A stretch of 64,000 nucleotides of DNA from Candidatus Melainabacteria bacterium (GTDB lineage Bacteria; Cyanobacteriota; Vampirovibrionia; Obscuribacterales; Obscuribacteraceae). The notes under the pieces are model-generated. The model was not told where the DNA came from, made no database searches, and worked only from the letters and a program-made list of their open reading frames with translations. Position 1 is the stretch's first letter. Each line of letters starts with the position of its first letter. The stretch covers positions 178,760 through 242,759 of the forward strand of contig PLXC01000159.1 of the NCBI GenBank assembly GCA_003151275.1, in the 5' to 3' direction. The position numbers and the translations under genes are program-made. Shown here one piece after another: positions 9,954-19,995 of this stretch.

Positions 9954-11411
9954 TTAGCCTTTCTTACACTCGGTAATAAGTAGGTCAAGCAAGTCGTGCG
10001 CCAAATCCATTTCGGGATAAGTGATCTCTAATGACGGCGCCAGCGTGACCACATTTTTGTAGTAACCGCCGATATCCAGTACCAGTCCCATTTTCTTTCC
10101 ATTGATCTTCAAGTTGCCTTCAAGTCCCCGTTGGAACATTTTGTCGGCAAGTTCGCGGTTCGGAGTGTAGCTGTCGCTTCCCTGGCACATTTCCATTCTG
10201 AGCGCTAAGCCCATGCCATCGACGTCTCCGATTTCAGGATGTTTGCTCTGCAAATCTTTAAGCAACTTAAGAAAGTAAGCACCCTTTTCATTCACAGTGA
10301 CTTCATAGTTGCCTTCTTCGAAGATCTTCATAACTTCGAGTCCGCAAGCCGTTCCCAAGCTGTTTGATGAGAAGGTCGAGTGGGTTGAACCAGGTCCGAA
10401 TTTATCAGGGCTGATGTACTCTTCCTTGGCCCAAATTCCTGACAATGGGTTCAGCCCATTGGTAAGCGCCTTTCCGAAAACCATTACATCTGGAGTGATA
10501 TTGAAGTTTTCAGCAGCCCACAACTTACCGGTGCGGAAAAAGCCCATTTGGATTTCGTCGTCAACGAGAAGAATTCCATGTTCGCGACAAATCTTGGCAA
10601 GCTTCTCAAAGTATCCCTTGGGGGGAATGACATAGCCGCCCGTGCCCTGAATGACTTCCACAAAGAAAGCGCCAAATTCAGACTTCTTGGTTTTAGGATT
10701 CCAAGTTCCTGTGTATTCATGTTCAAACTTACGCTCGAACTGTTCCACGCAATACATCCCACAATTCTCAATCTTCTTGCCATAAGGACATCTGAAGCAA
10801 TAAGGGAAGGGGATGAATTCAGCACGATCGCCAAACTCGCCGTAGCTTTCACGATATCTATATGAAGAGGTAATCGCGGATGCTGCTAAGGTTCGCCCGT
10901 GGTAACCGCCTTCAAAAGCGAACATGCGGCTCTTGCCGGTAGTTTTGCGCACCAACTTAAGAGCATCTTCAACTGCTTGAGCACCGCCTACGTTGAAATG
11001 AACTCGACCCTTAGCGCCAAAATTGCGCTGAATTCCTTTGACCAGGATTTCAGATAAGTAGACCTTCTCCTTATGGAGATACTGACAAGCTAGTTGCGGC
11101 AACTTATCGATTTGATTTTTCAGGGCATTGTTGACACGTTGATTTGCATAGCCGAGGTTTACGGCTGAATACCACATTTGCAAATCGAGGTAAGGGATAG
11201 CGGCGCCGTCATATAAATAACTGCCTTCGCAAGTTTCAAAGAACTGAGGTCTTTTCGCGTAGTGCACGGTATCGCCGTGGGAGCAAACTTCTGCTTCCAA
11301 TGCGAGCAGCTCATCTTCCTGCTTCCTGACAACCGCCTCATCCACTGGAGTGAGAGTTGCCGCTTTTGAGGAGGAGCTGTTGCTCGATTTACCCGCCAAA
11401 TCGCCCGTCAT
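9954..11411 (-). CDS. Class III PLP-dependent aminotransferase
   Basis: The fold-type I class III signature is clear. NVGGAQAVEDALK near residue 140 binds the cofactor phosphate, the aspartate motif reads VDDEIQMGFFRTG (residues 283-295), and Lys314 in FGKALTNGL is the Schiff-base lysine. Length (485) is somewhat long because of a Ser/Lys-rich N-terminal extension of about 25 residues. A cysteine cluster (CFRC, CGMYC; residues 205-221) is present and could bind metal or simply be structural. Related enzymes act on omega-amino groups such as acetylornithine, GABA and diaminobutyrate; I cannot assign the substrate. It is first gene of a two-gene operon with the HAD phosphatase. Confidence 0.9.
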   Translation of the reverse strand: MTGDLAGKSSNSSSSKAATLTPVDEAVVRKQEDELLALEAEVCSHGDTVHYAKRPQFFETCEGSYLYDGAAIPYLDLQMWYSAVNLGYANQRVNNALKNQIDKLPQLACQYLHKEKVYLSEILVKGIQRNFGAKGRVHFNVGGAQAVEDALKLVRKTTGKSRMFAFEGGYHGRTLAASAITSSYRYRESYGEFGDRAEFIPFPYCFRCPYGKKIENCGMYCVEQFERKFEHEYTGTWNPKTKKSEFGAFFVEVIQGTGGYVIPPKGYFEKLAKICREHGILLVDDEIQMGFFRTGKLWAAENFNITPDVMVFGKALTNGLNPLSGIWAKEEYISPDKFGPGSTHSTFSSNSLGTACGLEVMKIFEEGNYEVTVNEKGAYFLKLLKDLQSKHPEIGDVDGMGLALRMEMCQGSDSYTPNRELADKMFQRGLEGNLKINGKKMGLVLDIGGYYKNVVTLAPSLEITYPEMDLAHDLLDLLITECKKG

Positions 11412-11779
11412 GTCTAACTAAAACCCCGCACAATAACACTTTACTTGGGTGAGCATACGCCGGTACATTTACACCATCCTTACAGCGCCCATGATCCAAG
11501 AGTTAGATCGCCTTCATCATCAAATCACATCTTCGCCTAAAAGGCGCTAGGAGACTGAACCTTACGCGAAACTGACACGCGAAACGAGATCGAGAACTTG
11601 GTTTATGCAAGAAAAAAAATCGGACTCAGTTCAGCAAGCAAATCAAATGGTGTCACATCTGGTGCAATCGCAAATCAAGATTTTCGTTGCCAGACCAGCT
11701 TAAAGTGACTATCCATCACGCCAAGAGAGCAGCAGCACAACATTAGTACCACTGCTCTCCAAATCTTTTTTGAGAAAAG
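11412..11779. other. Intergenic region between two minus-strand genes
   Basis: It holds the promoter of the aminotransferase operon and the 3' end of the small secreted-peptide gene. A short palindrome CGCCT-AAA-AGGCG lies near 11534-11546. I see no ORF with a ribosome site and no structured RNA family. Confidence 0.35.
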
Positions 11780-11965
11780 CTATTTCGCTCTTTTGATAGA
11801 AGCCTTAGCATGCTTGTGCTTTAGTGGCGCTGCAACCTTAGTCGTAGTCTTGCTTGTAACGATCTTCGCGCCTTTAGCAGGAACCGCAGGTGATGACTTT
11901 GCAAAAGCTGGTGCTGAAATTGCGATTGCTCCAAGTACAATTAATGATACGAGTGTCTTATTCAT
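11780..11965 (-). CDS. Small secreted Lys/Ala-rich peptide
   Basis: 61 residues. A typical signal peptide (MNKTLVSLIVLGAIAISAP, cleaved after AFA near residue 22) leaves a mature peptide of about 39 residues. The mature part is rich in Lys, Thr, Ala and His and has no acidic residue. The ATG at 11965 is preceded by GGAG eight bases upstream, so I prefer it to the longer in-frame extension. It could be an envelope or nucleic-acid/polyanion-binding peptide; no family is recognised. It sits divergently from the response-regulator operon. Confidence 0.6.
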   Translation of the reverse strand: MNKTLVSLIVLGAIAISAPAFAKSSPAVPAKGAKIVTSKTTTKVAAPLKHKHAKASIKRAK

Positions 11966-12212
11966 GATTGGCTCTCCGTCAGTGTTTGGTATTCCCAGTA
12001 AATTTCCGAACTTGTCGGTGTGTAGTTTCATAGTAGTCTTTTCGCCGTGTAGCTTTCGTGAGCCGAAACTGCTTTTGTTGTAAAACCTGCGTAAACTGAA
12101 ACTTACAAAACCCAGGAATAAAACCGATTGTTGTCGAGCGCGACGGGCTTCATGAAAGCTACACACATTAAAGATAAACTTGGTAAGCGTTGACAGGCTG
12201 GAATAAGATCAC

Positions 12213-12887
12213 ATGACTAAAATCTTAGTAGTAGAAGATGAACACGATCTCTCAATCCCCATCAGGGACTGGCTGAGCCGCGAGCAGTATCTAGTTGAGC
12301 TAGTCGACAATGGACTAGAAGCTCTGGAGCGATTGAAGGTTTACAAGTTCGATGCCATCGTTCTGGACTTGATGATTCCAGGCGTGAACGGAATGGAGGT
12401 TTGCAAGCGGTTTCGAGAAGATGGTGGCGTTACTCCCATCCTTATGTTGACTGCAAAGAACAGCGTTGAAGACAAAGAATCGGGGCTTGATGCTGGCGCT
12501 GATGATTACCTGACAAAGCCATTCCACCTTAAAGAACTATCTGCACGTATACGCGCTTTATTGAGACGTCATACCCAAGCAACAAGCAGAGAACTTCGAG
12601 TCGGTCAGCTCGTTCTTGATGTTGTCGCACGAACCGTAACATTGAATGGCGAAGAGATTCATTTCGTGCCCCGCGAATTTAGCTTGCTCGAATTTTTTAT
12701 GCGCCATCCAAATCAGGTTTTTAGTGCTGAGGCAATTTTAGATAGAGTCTGGGCTTCCGACACGCTCGCTTCCTCTGACACGATCCGAACTTACATCAAA
12801 ATTCTCAGAAAAAAACTCGGCGGTGAGGGCAAAGAATCATTCATTCGCACTGTCCATGGTGTCGGTTATAAGATAGAGTCGCCATAA
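12213..12887 (+). CDS. OmpR/PhoB-family response regulator
   Basis: The receiver domain (1-120) has acidic pocket residues at 8-10, phospho-acceptor Asp52 (VLDLMIPG) and the conserved Lys in YLTKPF. A C-terminal winged-helix DNA-binding domain (about 130-224) follows. The stop overlaps the ATG of the downstream histidine kinase by one base, so the two form a coupled two-component system. It is strongly similar to the regulators at 33262 and 49166, especially in the stretch GLDxGADDYLTKPF, pointing to expansion of one paralogous family. Target genes are unknown. Confidence 0.92.
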   Translation: MTKILVVEDEHDLSIPIRDWLSREQYLVELVDNGLEALERLKVYKFDAIVLDLMIPGVNGMEVCKRFREDGGVTPILMLTAKNSVEDKESGLDAGADDYLTKPFHLKELSARIRALLRRHTQATSRELRVGQLVLDVVARTVTLNGEEIHFVPREFSLLEFFMRHPNQVFSAEAILDRVWASDTLASSDTIRTYIKILRKKLGGEGKESFIRTVHGVGYKIESP

Positions 12888-14116
12888 TGTTCCCCAGCCT
12901 GCGCTGGCGCCTCACCTTTTGGTTTGTAAGCCTCACCACCCTTGTTTACGCACTGTCGACCTTTTGCGCGATCGGCTTGTTTCACGCAGGCCTCTCGACG
13001 GTGATCAAAGAAGAAGTCGATGCCCTCGTGTCGGAGATTGTCCCGGCGATTGCGCTGGATGGTGGCACACCAACGTTGCATGAATGGGCAACGACATTTC
13101 GAAAACACCCATTCAAATCACTGCCGACAATCCAAATATTTGGTCCTGGCGGTAACGTTGTGGAAGAACATGGACCAGCGGGTATACCTGAGCTCTATAG
13201 AACAGAAGGCGAGGTTCATGTAAACCATCAAGCATTTTTCGTGCACTCTACACCTCTAATTTATGAGGGCAAGATTGTCGGATACTTGCAAGTCGAACTC
13301 TCTTTACGGCATCGAGATCAAACAACTGTCCAATTCGCCATGACAATGGCCTCCGTGGCACCATTTCTCCTGTTTGCTCTAGGTGTAGCCGGATATCTGT
13401 TTTCAAGCAAAGCTGCCCAACCACTGGAAGATAGCTTGCTTGTGCTGCGTCGCTTTATGACTGACGCCGGTCATGAACTGAGCACGCCGATCACGATCAT
13501 TCAAGCCAATGCCGAAGCAATGGAAGTTGACGTTCAAAGCAATGAGGCGGCAGAAAGCAGACTAGCTGTCATTTCTCGAGCGACGGAGCGCATGGGCAAA
13601 TTGGTGCAAGATCTCATGCTTTTGTCAAAAATGGAAAGCCCACAGCTAGAAACAAAAAGAGTGCCGCTGGATTTCGACAAACTGGTGCGCAATCTACTCG
13701 AAGAATTCGACGAACTTTTTAAGACCAAAGGCGTCGAGCTCAAGAGCGTCAACTTGCACAGCGCCCCGATTTATGGCGACCCTGAGTCACTAAAACGGCT
13801 CGTTACCAACCTTTTGCAAAACGCCCTTCGTTATACTGAAAGCGGCGGTTCGGTTGCAATCTCAATCGAAACGACACCTCGATTTGTAAAATTAAAGGTG
13901 GCTGACACGGGAATAGGCATTCCGCCGGAAAGCCTGCCACGAATCTTTGACCGCTTTTACCGAGTAGACAAATCTCGCTCCAGATCCGCTGGAGGAGTCG
14001 GGCTCGGTCTATCCATCGTGAAAGCAATAGTTGATGCCCACAAAGGCAAGATGGAAGTACATAGCAAAGTTGACTCAGGCACCGTCTTCACCATAGTTCT
14101 GCCGATCCGCGGGTAA
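12887..14116 (+). CDS. Sensor histidine kinase, cognate of the upstream regulator
   Basis: An N-terminal membrane segment (about 11-34), a periplasmic sensor region (about 35-150) and a second membrane segment (about 152-173) are followed almost directly by the dimerisation domain. The phospho-acceptor is His196 in FMTDAGHELSTPIT. The N-box (NLLQNALRY), DTGIGIPPE and GVGLGLSIVKAI G-boxes of the ATPase domain are all present, so it should be active. No clear HAMP domain is seen. Its start overlaps the regulator stop by one base. The ligand is not deducible. Confidence 0.9.
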   Translation: MFPSLRWRLTFWFVSLTTLVYALSTFCAIGLFHAGLSTVIKEEVDALVSEIVPAIALDGGTPTLHEWATTFRKHPFKSLPTIQIFGPGGNVVEEHGPAGIPELYRTEGEVHVNHQAFFVHSTPLIYEGKIVGYLQVELSLRHRDQTTVQFAMTMASVAPFLLFALGVAGYLFSSKAAQPLEDSLLVLRRFMTDAGHELSTPITIIQANAEAMEVDVQSNEAAESRLAVISRATERMGKLVQDLMLLSKMESPQLETKRVPLDFDKLVRNLLEEFDELFKTKGVELKSVNLHSAPIYGDPESLKRLVTNLLQNALRYTESGGSVAISIETTPRFVKLKVADTGIGIPPESLPRIFDRFYRVDKSRSRSAGGVGLGLSIVKAIVDAHKGKMEVHSKVDSGTVFTIVLPIRG

Positions 14117-14180
14117 CGTGACTGACCAGACAGAGAGCGCAGGCAGCCTTGCCGGCACCGATTTACAGTCGCCCTGGTGA

Positions 14181-17100
14181 CTATGGAGCCGGTGCTGGAG
14201 CAGGAGCTGGAGCTGGAGCGCTTTGGCGAGGACGTTTCGCCAATATCGCCTTCGCTTGAGCGTACATCAATTCAGCATCAGCATTGCGTCCCAACTTGCG
14301 CAGCAACTTCGCATAGTCTCGCAATGTGTCAGCTATATCAGAGTGGTCAGGACCCAATTTTTCCCGACGCAGTTTGAGCGACTTTTCTAAAAGCGGCTCG
14401 CATTCAGGGTATTTGCCTTGCTGGAAGAGAACGCTGGCCAAAGTATTCAGACAACCGGCCAACCTCAATGCGTCTACTGGTTCGGAAGCTTCAATTATAG
14501 AGGCGATACGTTTTACGTAAGGTTCCGCTTCTGCAAACTTCCCTTGCACACACAAGACCCCAGCCAAGTTGGTCAAATCGCCTCCCAGGGCTTCATGCTT
14601 GGACCCGAGTTGATTCTGCTTAAGAAGTAAAATTCGCTCGTACAAGCCTTGGGCTTGGGTATAATCGCCCTGCTCATAATAGCTTTCCGCAAGACGCGCA
14701 AGTCCGTCACCTAGTGCGCTCTTTAGATCATTTTTAGCACCGACAACGACACTCTTTTCGCCCTCACCTGCAGCAGCACCTTCTGCTTGCAAGACCTGCG
14801 CTTCTAGCTGAGCGATAATCACTGACTGCAGAACAGCAGGATTAGCCGCTGACTCCGCTTTGCCTGCTGGAGCTGCATCCTCTACGACGTTAGCTTTGGA
14901 TAGAGCTTCCGCCCAGAATGAGGGAGCGGCTGCGGCCTTGACCGGTGCAGGAGTGCTTACAGGCTGCGCTGCCGTGTTAGACGGACTACCCACTTCAGCT
15001 ACAGGCATCGCCGGAGCTACCACTGGAGGCACCGCAACTGGTGCGGCAGTTGCCGCTGACTGTGGCATGGGTGTCTCAGCGATCGGTTCAGCTGTGAGTG
15101 CTTTCACGACTGGCGTTTCGACTTGAGGCTCAGCCACTGCTGCTCGCGCTACTGACGTCTCAGCCACTGGTGGTTCAACCGCTGGCGCTACAGCTGGTGC
15201 TTCTACCCCTCGTGTCTCAGCGCTTGCTGAGCCCGCAACTTCTGTTTCTCCCACCTTTGTCTCAGCAACCGGCTCCTTATAGGCAGCGAGTGGGGCTGTG
15301 GCAGCTGATGTTTCCGCTTCAGCTGTTTCAATTGCTGCTTCAACAGCTGGTGGTATAGCGGATGGTGCCTCAACGGCTGGTGCTTTGTATATATCTTGTT
15401 GCTTTTCAGCTAGCGGTGCCTCAACTACAGGCGGTGTCACAATAGACTCGGACACTGGTCCGGAGAGAGGCGCTACAACGGCTGGAACAGCGGCTGTGGA
15501 GCCAGCTACAGACGACGAACCTGAGATAGACATTGGTGACTCCGTTGCTGACTTACCAACCGTTGATAATATCATGGACTGGAACGGAGATTGAGATGTC
15601 GAAGCGGCAATTGGTTCTGCAGAAGGAACAGTCATAATTGATTCTTCAGCTGGTGCTGTTTCCGCCACTGCAGCCAATACCGGTTGAGCCTCTGGCTCAT
15701 GATATGCAGGCTTAGCGCGTGAGAATAGAGAGTCTACATCCTCATGCTCTTCGTCTGACACAGAAGTAGTGGCAGGTTCAGATATGGTGTTGACTGGTTC
15801 CTTCTTTGGTTCAACTTTTTCAACAGAAGCACTTTCTGATTTTGCAAAAGAATAAGGCTCGATTGCATCTAAAGGATCTCGTTCTGGCTCTTCGGCCAAC
15901 GGAACCCCAGGAGCCTCCGACTCAACCGCGGCCGCAGTTGTGCCGGCTATTTCCTCCGCTTTCACGCTCTCAGCCAGTTCCTCGATTAATCTAAGCGCGA
16001 TAGACTCGACTTCGGTTCGAGGCGCAACCTTTTGAGTTTCAGGCGGGGTGGCCGCAATGCTTTCTTCAAGTTGGCTCAACAACTCTTGTGCACTAACGAG
16101 CTTAGGCCTTTCGGCCTCGACGACATGCAGCGCTTCGGCTGCTTTCTTTTCAGTGTCAGCATTAAACAGATCGTCAATCTCACCAATCTCTGACGGAAGT
16201 TCTTTGGCTTCTCTTTCCGTTCCGATTATGTCCTGCAACACAGAAGAGTAAGCTTCGTTGGAATCGTCTTCAGAAGATGAACTCACCTCCGGCAAAGCGT
16301 CCAGCACTTCCTTTGAGCCGCTGACCAACAGTGAATCGGGCACAGCCATCGAAAGCGGTTCGTTTTCGGTCTTGGCCTGCGCAGCCGCAGCTCCCTGTAG
16401 AAGTTGTTTCATCGAATCCGTTTCATCCAATTCGTCGACTTCTTTAGATTCAGCAGTTGTGGATGAAAGAGGAGAATCATAACGATCATCACTTCTCTCG
16501 TAGTCATCATCATTCTCGTCAGGAATATCAGTAAGCTTTTCGTGACTGTCAAACAGAGTCGAAGCAGCTTCAAACTCTTCCATGACAGCGCGCAAGTCGA
16601 ATTGCTTGTCTAGGTAATTCTTAGACTCACGAGCTGGTTTGACTTCCTGCGAAACCCGATCATCATCGGACACCGCAGGCGGTGCAATGGAGGCAACCAG
16701 ATCCAACTGATTCTCCGCAACTTCGACCTCATGCGTTTGGCTCTCCGCCACTTGATCAGTTGTCAGATTCGAGGATGCAACTTCCGCAGAAGCTATTTCG
16801 GACAAAGCAACTTCCGCAGCCGCCGCATCAGCTATTGCTTCGGCAGCAACGTCTTTTCCTGCGTCCAGGTCGCTGTCTGGCGGCAACAATTTATCAACTA
16901 CGGGAGTGGGTTCTGCAGTTACAGGTACAGGCGCCGGTTTAACAGGACCCTTGCCACCACCATTAGTACCTTTGTCCGAAGAGAAGAGACCGCGCAAATC
17001 GGACAGTGATACCAATTTATTTTCGTTTGCGGGAGGTTCTATTTTTGCAACAGGCTCAGGTATGGTCTCTACAGCTTTAGTCTCTTCACCACCCAGAACA

Positions 17101-19778
17101 CTGTCAAGCGCACTCAGCACTTCGTCCACAGGAGGAATTGACGCCGTCACGGCTTCTGGTTCAGCCTCGGACCGCGGTTCTGCTTCAGACCGCGAAACAT
17201 CGTTGGGCGACTGAACGCTTTCAGCTGACTTGGATTTCTCTTCTTGATCTACTAAAACTTTGAAAAATGCCGGCAAATTATCGTAAGACGCTGTGGAATC
17301 TGCAAGAGACTCTTCTGTCAGCTCTTCTTTGGACAGAGCACCGGACTCGATTGCAGATTCAGCCGTCGGTGCGACTGGAGACTCGACTGCTGACTCAACT
17401 GTCGCTTCTAGCCTGGACTCGGCTTCTTCTATTTCACTGCCAACTTCGCGATTAGCTGGTTCGTAGTCATCCTTAAGTAACATTGGACCGAGAGAGCCCT
17501 TACTTTCGAAATCACCATGATGGATGTTGGCCGCTTCATCCAATTCACGCTTACGTTCCAAATCCATCGCTGTTTCACTATTTAGTGAAAGCCTTTCGAG
17601 TGGCATCGGCTCAGATGTGCGTTCTTTGGATGCTGCAGCCTCTGCAAGCGACGCTTTCAAATCAATTTCGTCACTTATTTCGTCGAGCAAGTTGCCCAGC
17701 ATACTCGGTGCTTCTTCTAAAGCCGCTGGCTCTTCTATGGCACTAACAAACTCTGACTCTCTTCCCTCAGCTGGCTCTGCTTCGGACCTACCAAGCAATG
17801 TTTCTCTAACAGCCGACTCCTCTTCAGCCCTACTAAGCACTGTATCTCTACCAGCCGACTCCTCTTCAGCAGTCGCTAATTCTTCCTCGACGGCCGACGG
17901 CTCACGGTCTAGAACTTCGGATACAGTAGAACCGTTACCCCCAGCAGTCATAACCGCCAACTCTAGTGAGTCATCATCGGCTTTATTCAAGTCATCAAGC
18001 AACGAGTCGAGCAGGCTTGGCTGCTCATCGTGGTGCAACGCGGCCGTTATCTCTTCAGGCAGTTCAATTTGGATTGATTCATCTCGGTCCGGTTCTTCAA
18101 AGACAAATTCTTCCGCAACAAACTCCTCTGGTTCGAACTGTTCAGCAACGAATTCATCGACAGCGACGGAGTCTTCCGCCGAACTCTCATCCGACTGCTG
18201 AAGCATATCATCCAAAAGTGATGCCAACATTGGTGGTGGCTCTGGTGGTGCAGCTAATGGCGAAGAGGTTCCTTCAGTTTCAGCTATAGTCTCTTCTTCT
18301 ACACTACTTTCCGACGCAACCTCTGCTTCTTCGACTTCAACTGCTGGTTTAGCGGGCGTTGGCGCAGCGATAGCATCCAGCTCGGCCTTTGATGGCATGG
18401 CAAATGCGTTGGACTCTAGCTTCTGATCGGGTTCCACCGAGTCAATCTTAGTGCCAAACAAACTAAGCTTCACCTGAGAAATGTCTACGGAAGTGGCGCC
18501 GTGCACTTGCATAGGCAAAGTGGCGTTCCAACCGATGTGCGATAACGCCTCAGCGAAGCTGATCTTTTCTTCACGGTTTAGACAATAGTCGAGAGTGACA
18601 ATCGCATCATCTTGGGTGAGGAATCCATTCGACATCATCGTGTAACACTGCAAAACGCACTGCATGGTCAACTCATCGATATAACCAGTCATATGCAAAA
18701 CTTTTGCCAGCAGTTGTGCATTCTTGGCCGATTTTTCAATAGCGTTATCAATGTCATCCTGCGACACAACACGGGCAAGCATGAGCATCTTGTCGAATGA
18801 AACTATCAGCTTGGTTTCAGCTTCCGCGACTTGCTTATCGATATTTTCTAGAACTTGAGAAACGTCCTGACCCGTGCTCTTAATTTTTGCAAGCGCTTCG
18901 CCGGCGTCCTGCGGCATCAGCTTGTCTTCATCGACTCTCTTCTGCAGTTCAAGAGCGGCATTCAATAACTCTTCTGAAACATAGCCCTGTTCAACCAAGA
19001 CTTGTCCAATTTGCTGATTGTTCACCAAGCCCAGCTCAAGAGCATTCATCACATCAGTTTCGTTGAGCAGTCCGGCCATCACCATCAGTTCGCCTAGCCG
19101 AATCCCCTTTTTACGGGGTTGGAGGATATTCATCCTCATCGTTTCTTGTAATTGCGGCTCAGCTCCCTCGGTTCCCCCAGCGGCGCTGAGAGCCTCAAGG
19201 GCCTCATCTCTGGTCATCATGCCGTCGCGAATCCGCACCTGGATCTCGAGCGCCATTGTCAAAATCGGGTCACTCAAAGCACCATTCAAAACCAGGATTC
19301 GACCAAGCGGCAACCCAGTTGCTTGACTACGCTGCATCGATTTAGCAAGCTGTTCCTTCGTTACCAACCCTGATTCAGACAAAAGCTCGCCTAGTTTGTT
19401 CGATAAACCTTCGCTGCTACCAGCGTGTTGATCGCGCACCACTTCAGCAAAAGTCATACCGGTTTTGCAAGCAATTTTCAGACATCCAGCCGCCAAATTA
19501 TGGTCAATTGTGCGGTCTCTCAGCATGGACTGCGCATCAACAGCCGCTTGCAAATCCCTGGGACTGATGTAGCGGAAGTTAATCAACATTTGGCCAACGT
19601 GCACATTCTTGCTGCCAGCGAGCTTAACTGCTTCGTCGAGCTGCTGCTGCGAAACAAGTCCAGCTCTTACCAGCAGGTCTCCGAGAAGAAAATCGGTGGG
19701 ATAACGCGTAACGCTTTGCTTTGGTTTTGGTTTTAAGAAATCGAATGGCACGGCAGTTGGCTTTCCTTTCGGAGACAT
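14181..19778 (-). CDS. 1865-residue modular protein: four PilB/GspE-N-like modules, acidic linker, TPRs
   Basis: Residues about 30-395 hold four related modules of roughly 60 residues. Three begin LGDLLVRAGLV, LGELLSESGLV or LGELMVMAGLL, and each contains a second half-motif of the type GQMLINFRYIS; the fourth, after about residue 330, is diverged. This pattern resembles the N-terminal domain of PilB/GspE/MshE secretion ATPases (some members bind cyclic di-GMP), but no ATPase domain is present. Residues about 440-1650 form a very long Glu/Ala/Ser/Pro-rich, strongly acidic low-complexity region. Residues about 1690-1845 are kinesin-light-chain-type TPRs (LAESYYEQGDYTQAQGLYER and following units). 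The extreme C-terminus is an Ala-Pro repeat. It has no signal peptide or TM, so a cytoplasmic scaffold is likely. No Shine-Dalgarno precedes the ATG. Confidence 0.8.
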   Translation of the reverse strand: MSPKGKPTAVPFDFLKPKPKQSVTRYPTDFLLGDLLVRAGLVSQQQLDEAVKLAGSKNVHVGQMLINFRYISPRDLQAAVDAQSMLRDRTIDHNLAAGCLKIACKTGMTFAEVVRDQHAGSSEGLSNKLGELLSESGLVTKEQLAKSMQRSQATGLPLGRILVLNGALSDPILTMALEIQVRIRDGMMTRDEALEALSAAGGTEGAEPQLQETMRMNILQPRKKGIRLGELMVMAGLLNETDVMNALELGLVNNQQIGQVLVEQGYVSEELLNAALELQKRVDEDKLMPQDAGEALAKIKSTGQDVSQVLENIDKQVAEAETKLIVSFDKMLMLARVVSQDDIDNAIEKSAKNAQLLAKVLHMTGYIDELTMQCVLQCYTMMSNGFLTQDDAIVTLDYCLNREEKISFAEALSHIGWNATLPMQVHGATSVDISQVKLSLFGTKIDSVEPDQKLESNAFAMPSKAELDAIAAPTPAKPAVEVEEAEVASESSVEEETIAETEGTSSPLAAPPEPPPMLASLLDDMLQQSDESSAEDSVAVDEFVAEQFEPEEFVAEEFVFEEPDRDESIQIELPEEITAALHHDEQPSLLDSLLDDLNKADDDSLELAVMTAGGNGSTVSEVLDREPSAVEEELATAEEESAGRDTVLSRAEEESAVRETLLGRSEAEPAEGRESEFVSAIEEPAALEEAPSMLGNLLDEISDEIDLKASLAEAAASKERTSEPMPLERLSLNSETAMDLERKRELDEAANIHHGDFESKGSLGPMLLKDDYEPANREVGSEIEEAESRLEATVESAVESPVAPTAESAIESGALSKEELTEESLADSTASYDNLPAFFKVLVDQEEKSKSAESVQSPNDVSRSEAEPRSEAEPEAVTASIPPVDEVLSALDSVLGGEETKAVETIPEPVAKIEPPANENKLVSLSDLRGLFSSDKGTNGGGKGPVKPAPVPVTAEPTPVVDKLLPPDSDLDAGKDVAAEAIADAAAAEVALSEIASAEVASSNLTTDQVAESQTHEVEVAENQLDLVASIAPPAVSDDDRVSQEVKPARESKNYLDKQFDLRAVMEEFEAASTLFDSHEKLTDIPDENDDDYERSDDRYDSPLSSTTAESKEVDELDETDSMKQLLQGAAAAQAKTENEPLSMAVPDSLLVSGSKEVLDALPEVSSSSEDDSNEAYSSVLQDIIGTEREAKELPSEIGEIDDLFNADTEKKAAEALHVVEAERPKLVSAQELLSQLEESIAATPPETQKVAPRTEVESIALRLIEELAESVKAEEIAGTTAAAVESEAPGVPLAEEPERDPLDAIEPYSFAKSESASVEKVEPKKEPVNTISEPATTSVSDEEHEDVDSLFSRAKPAYHEPEAQPVLAAVAETAPAEESIMTVPSAEPIAASTSQSPFQSMILSTVGKSATESPMSISGSSSVAGSTAAVPAVVAPLSGPVSESIVTPPVVEAPLAEKQQDIYKAPAVEAPSAIPPAVEAAIETAEAETSAATAPLAAYKEPVAETKVGETEVAGSASAETRGVEAPAVAPAVEPPVAETSVARAAVAEPQVETPVVKALTAEPIAETPMPQSAATAAPVAVPPVVAPAMPVAEVGSPSNTAAQPVSTPAPVKAAAAPSFWAEALSKANVVEDAAPAGKAESAANPAVLQSVIIAQLEAQVLQAEGAAAGEGEKSVVVGAKNDLKSALGDGLARLAESYYEQGDYTQAQGLYERILLLKQNQLGSKHEALGGDLTNLAGVLCVQGKFAEAEPYVKRIASIIEASEPVDALRLAGCLNTLASVLFQQGKYPECEPLLEKSLKLRREKLGPDHSDIADTLRDYAKLLRKLGRNADAELMYAQAKAILAKRPRQSAPAPAPAPAPAP

Positions 19779-19802
19779 GAAATGAGATCAGGTGATAATT
19801 AT

Positions 19803-19848
19803 CTGCCCTGATGGCAGCAAAAATACTTTCTACGACAATGAGTCGTAG
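19803..19848 (-). promoter_or_regulatory. Two adjacent hairpins in the 5' leader of the 1865-residue gene
   Basis: CTGCC (19803-19807) pairs with GGCAG (19813-19817), and CTACGAC (19830-19836) pairs with GTCGTAG (19842-19848) around a five-base loop. Both lie within 70 bases upstream of the ATG, a gene that lacks a visible ribosome site. They may affect initiation; this is inference. Confidence 0.3.
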
Positions 19849-19995
19849 ATGGGGCAATCACACTCGTTTGAGCGAGACCATCACTTACATTATTATTACC
19901 CGGTAGCGCCCTCAATCACGCACAAACAAGGAAAACTTCGAGCTGGCGAAGAATCAGTTTTTTTGTTGATTAAATGCGTTAAAAGTCCGATTGGC

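Noticed and set aside
17524..18201. A 225-residue Ser-rich plus-strand ORF
   Set aside because: It lies wholly inside the 1865-residue minus-strand gene. Its Ser/Ala composition is the antisense shadow of the Glu/Ala-rich linker, and it has no ribosome site.
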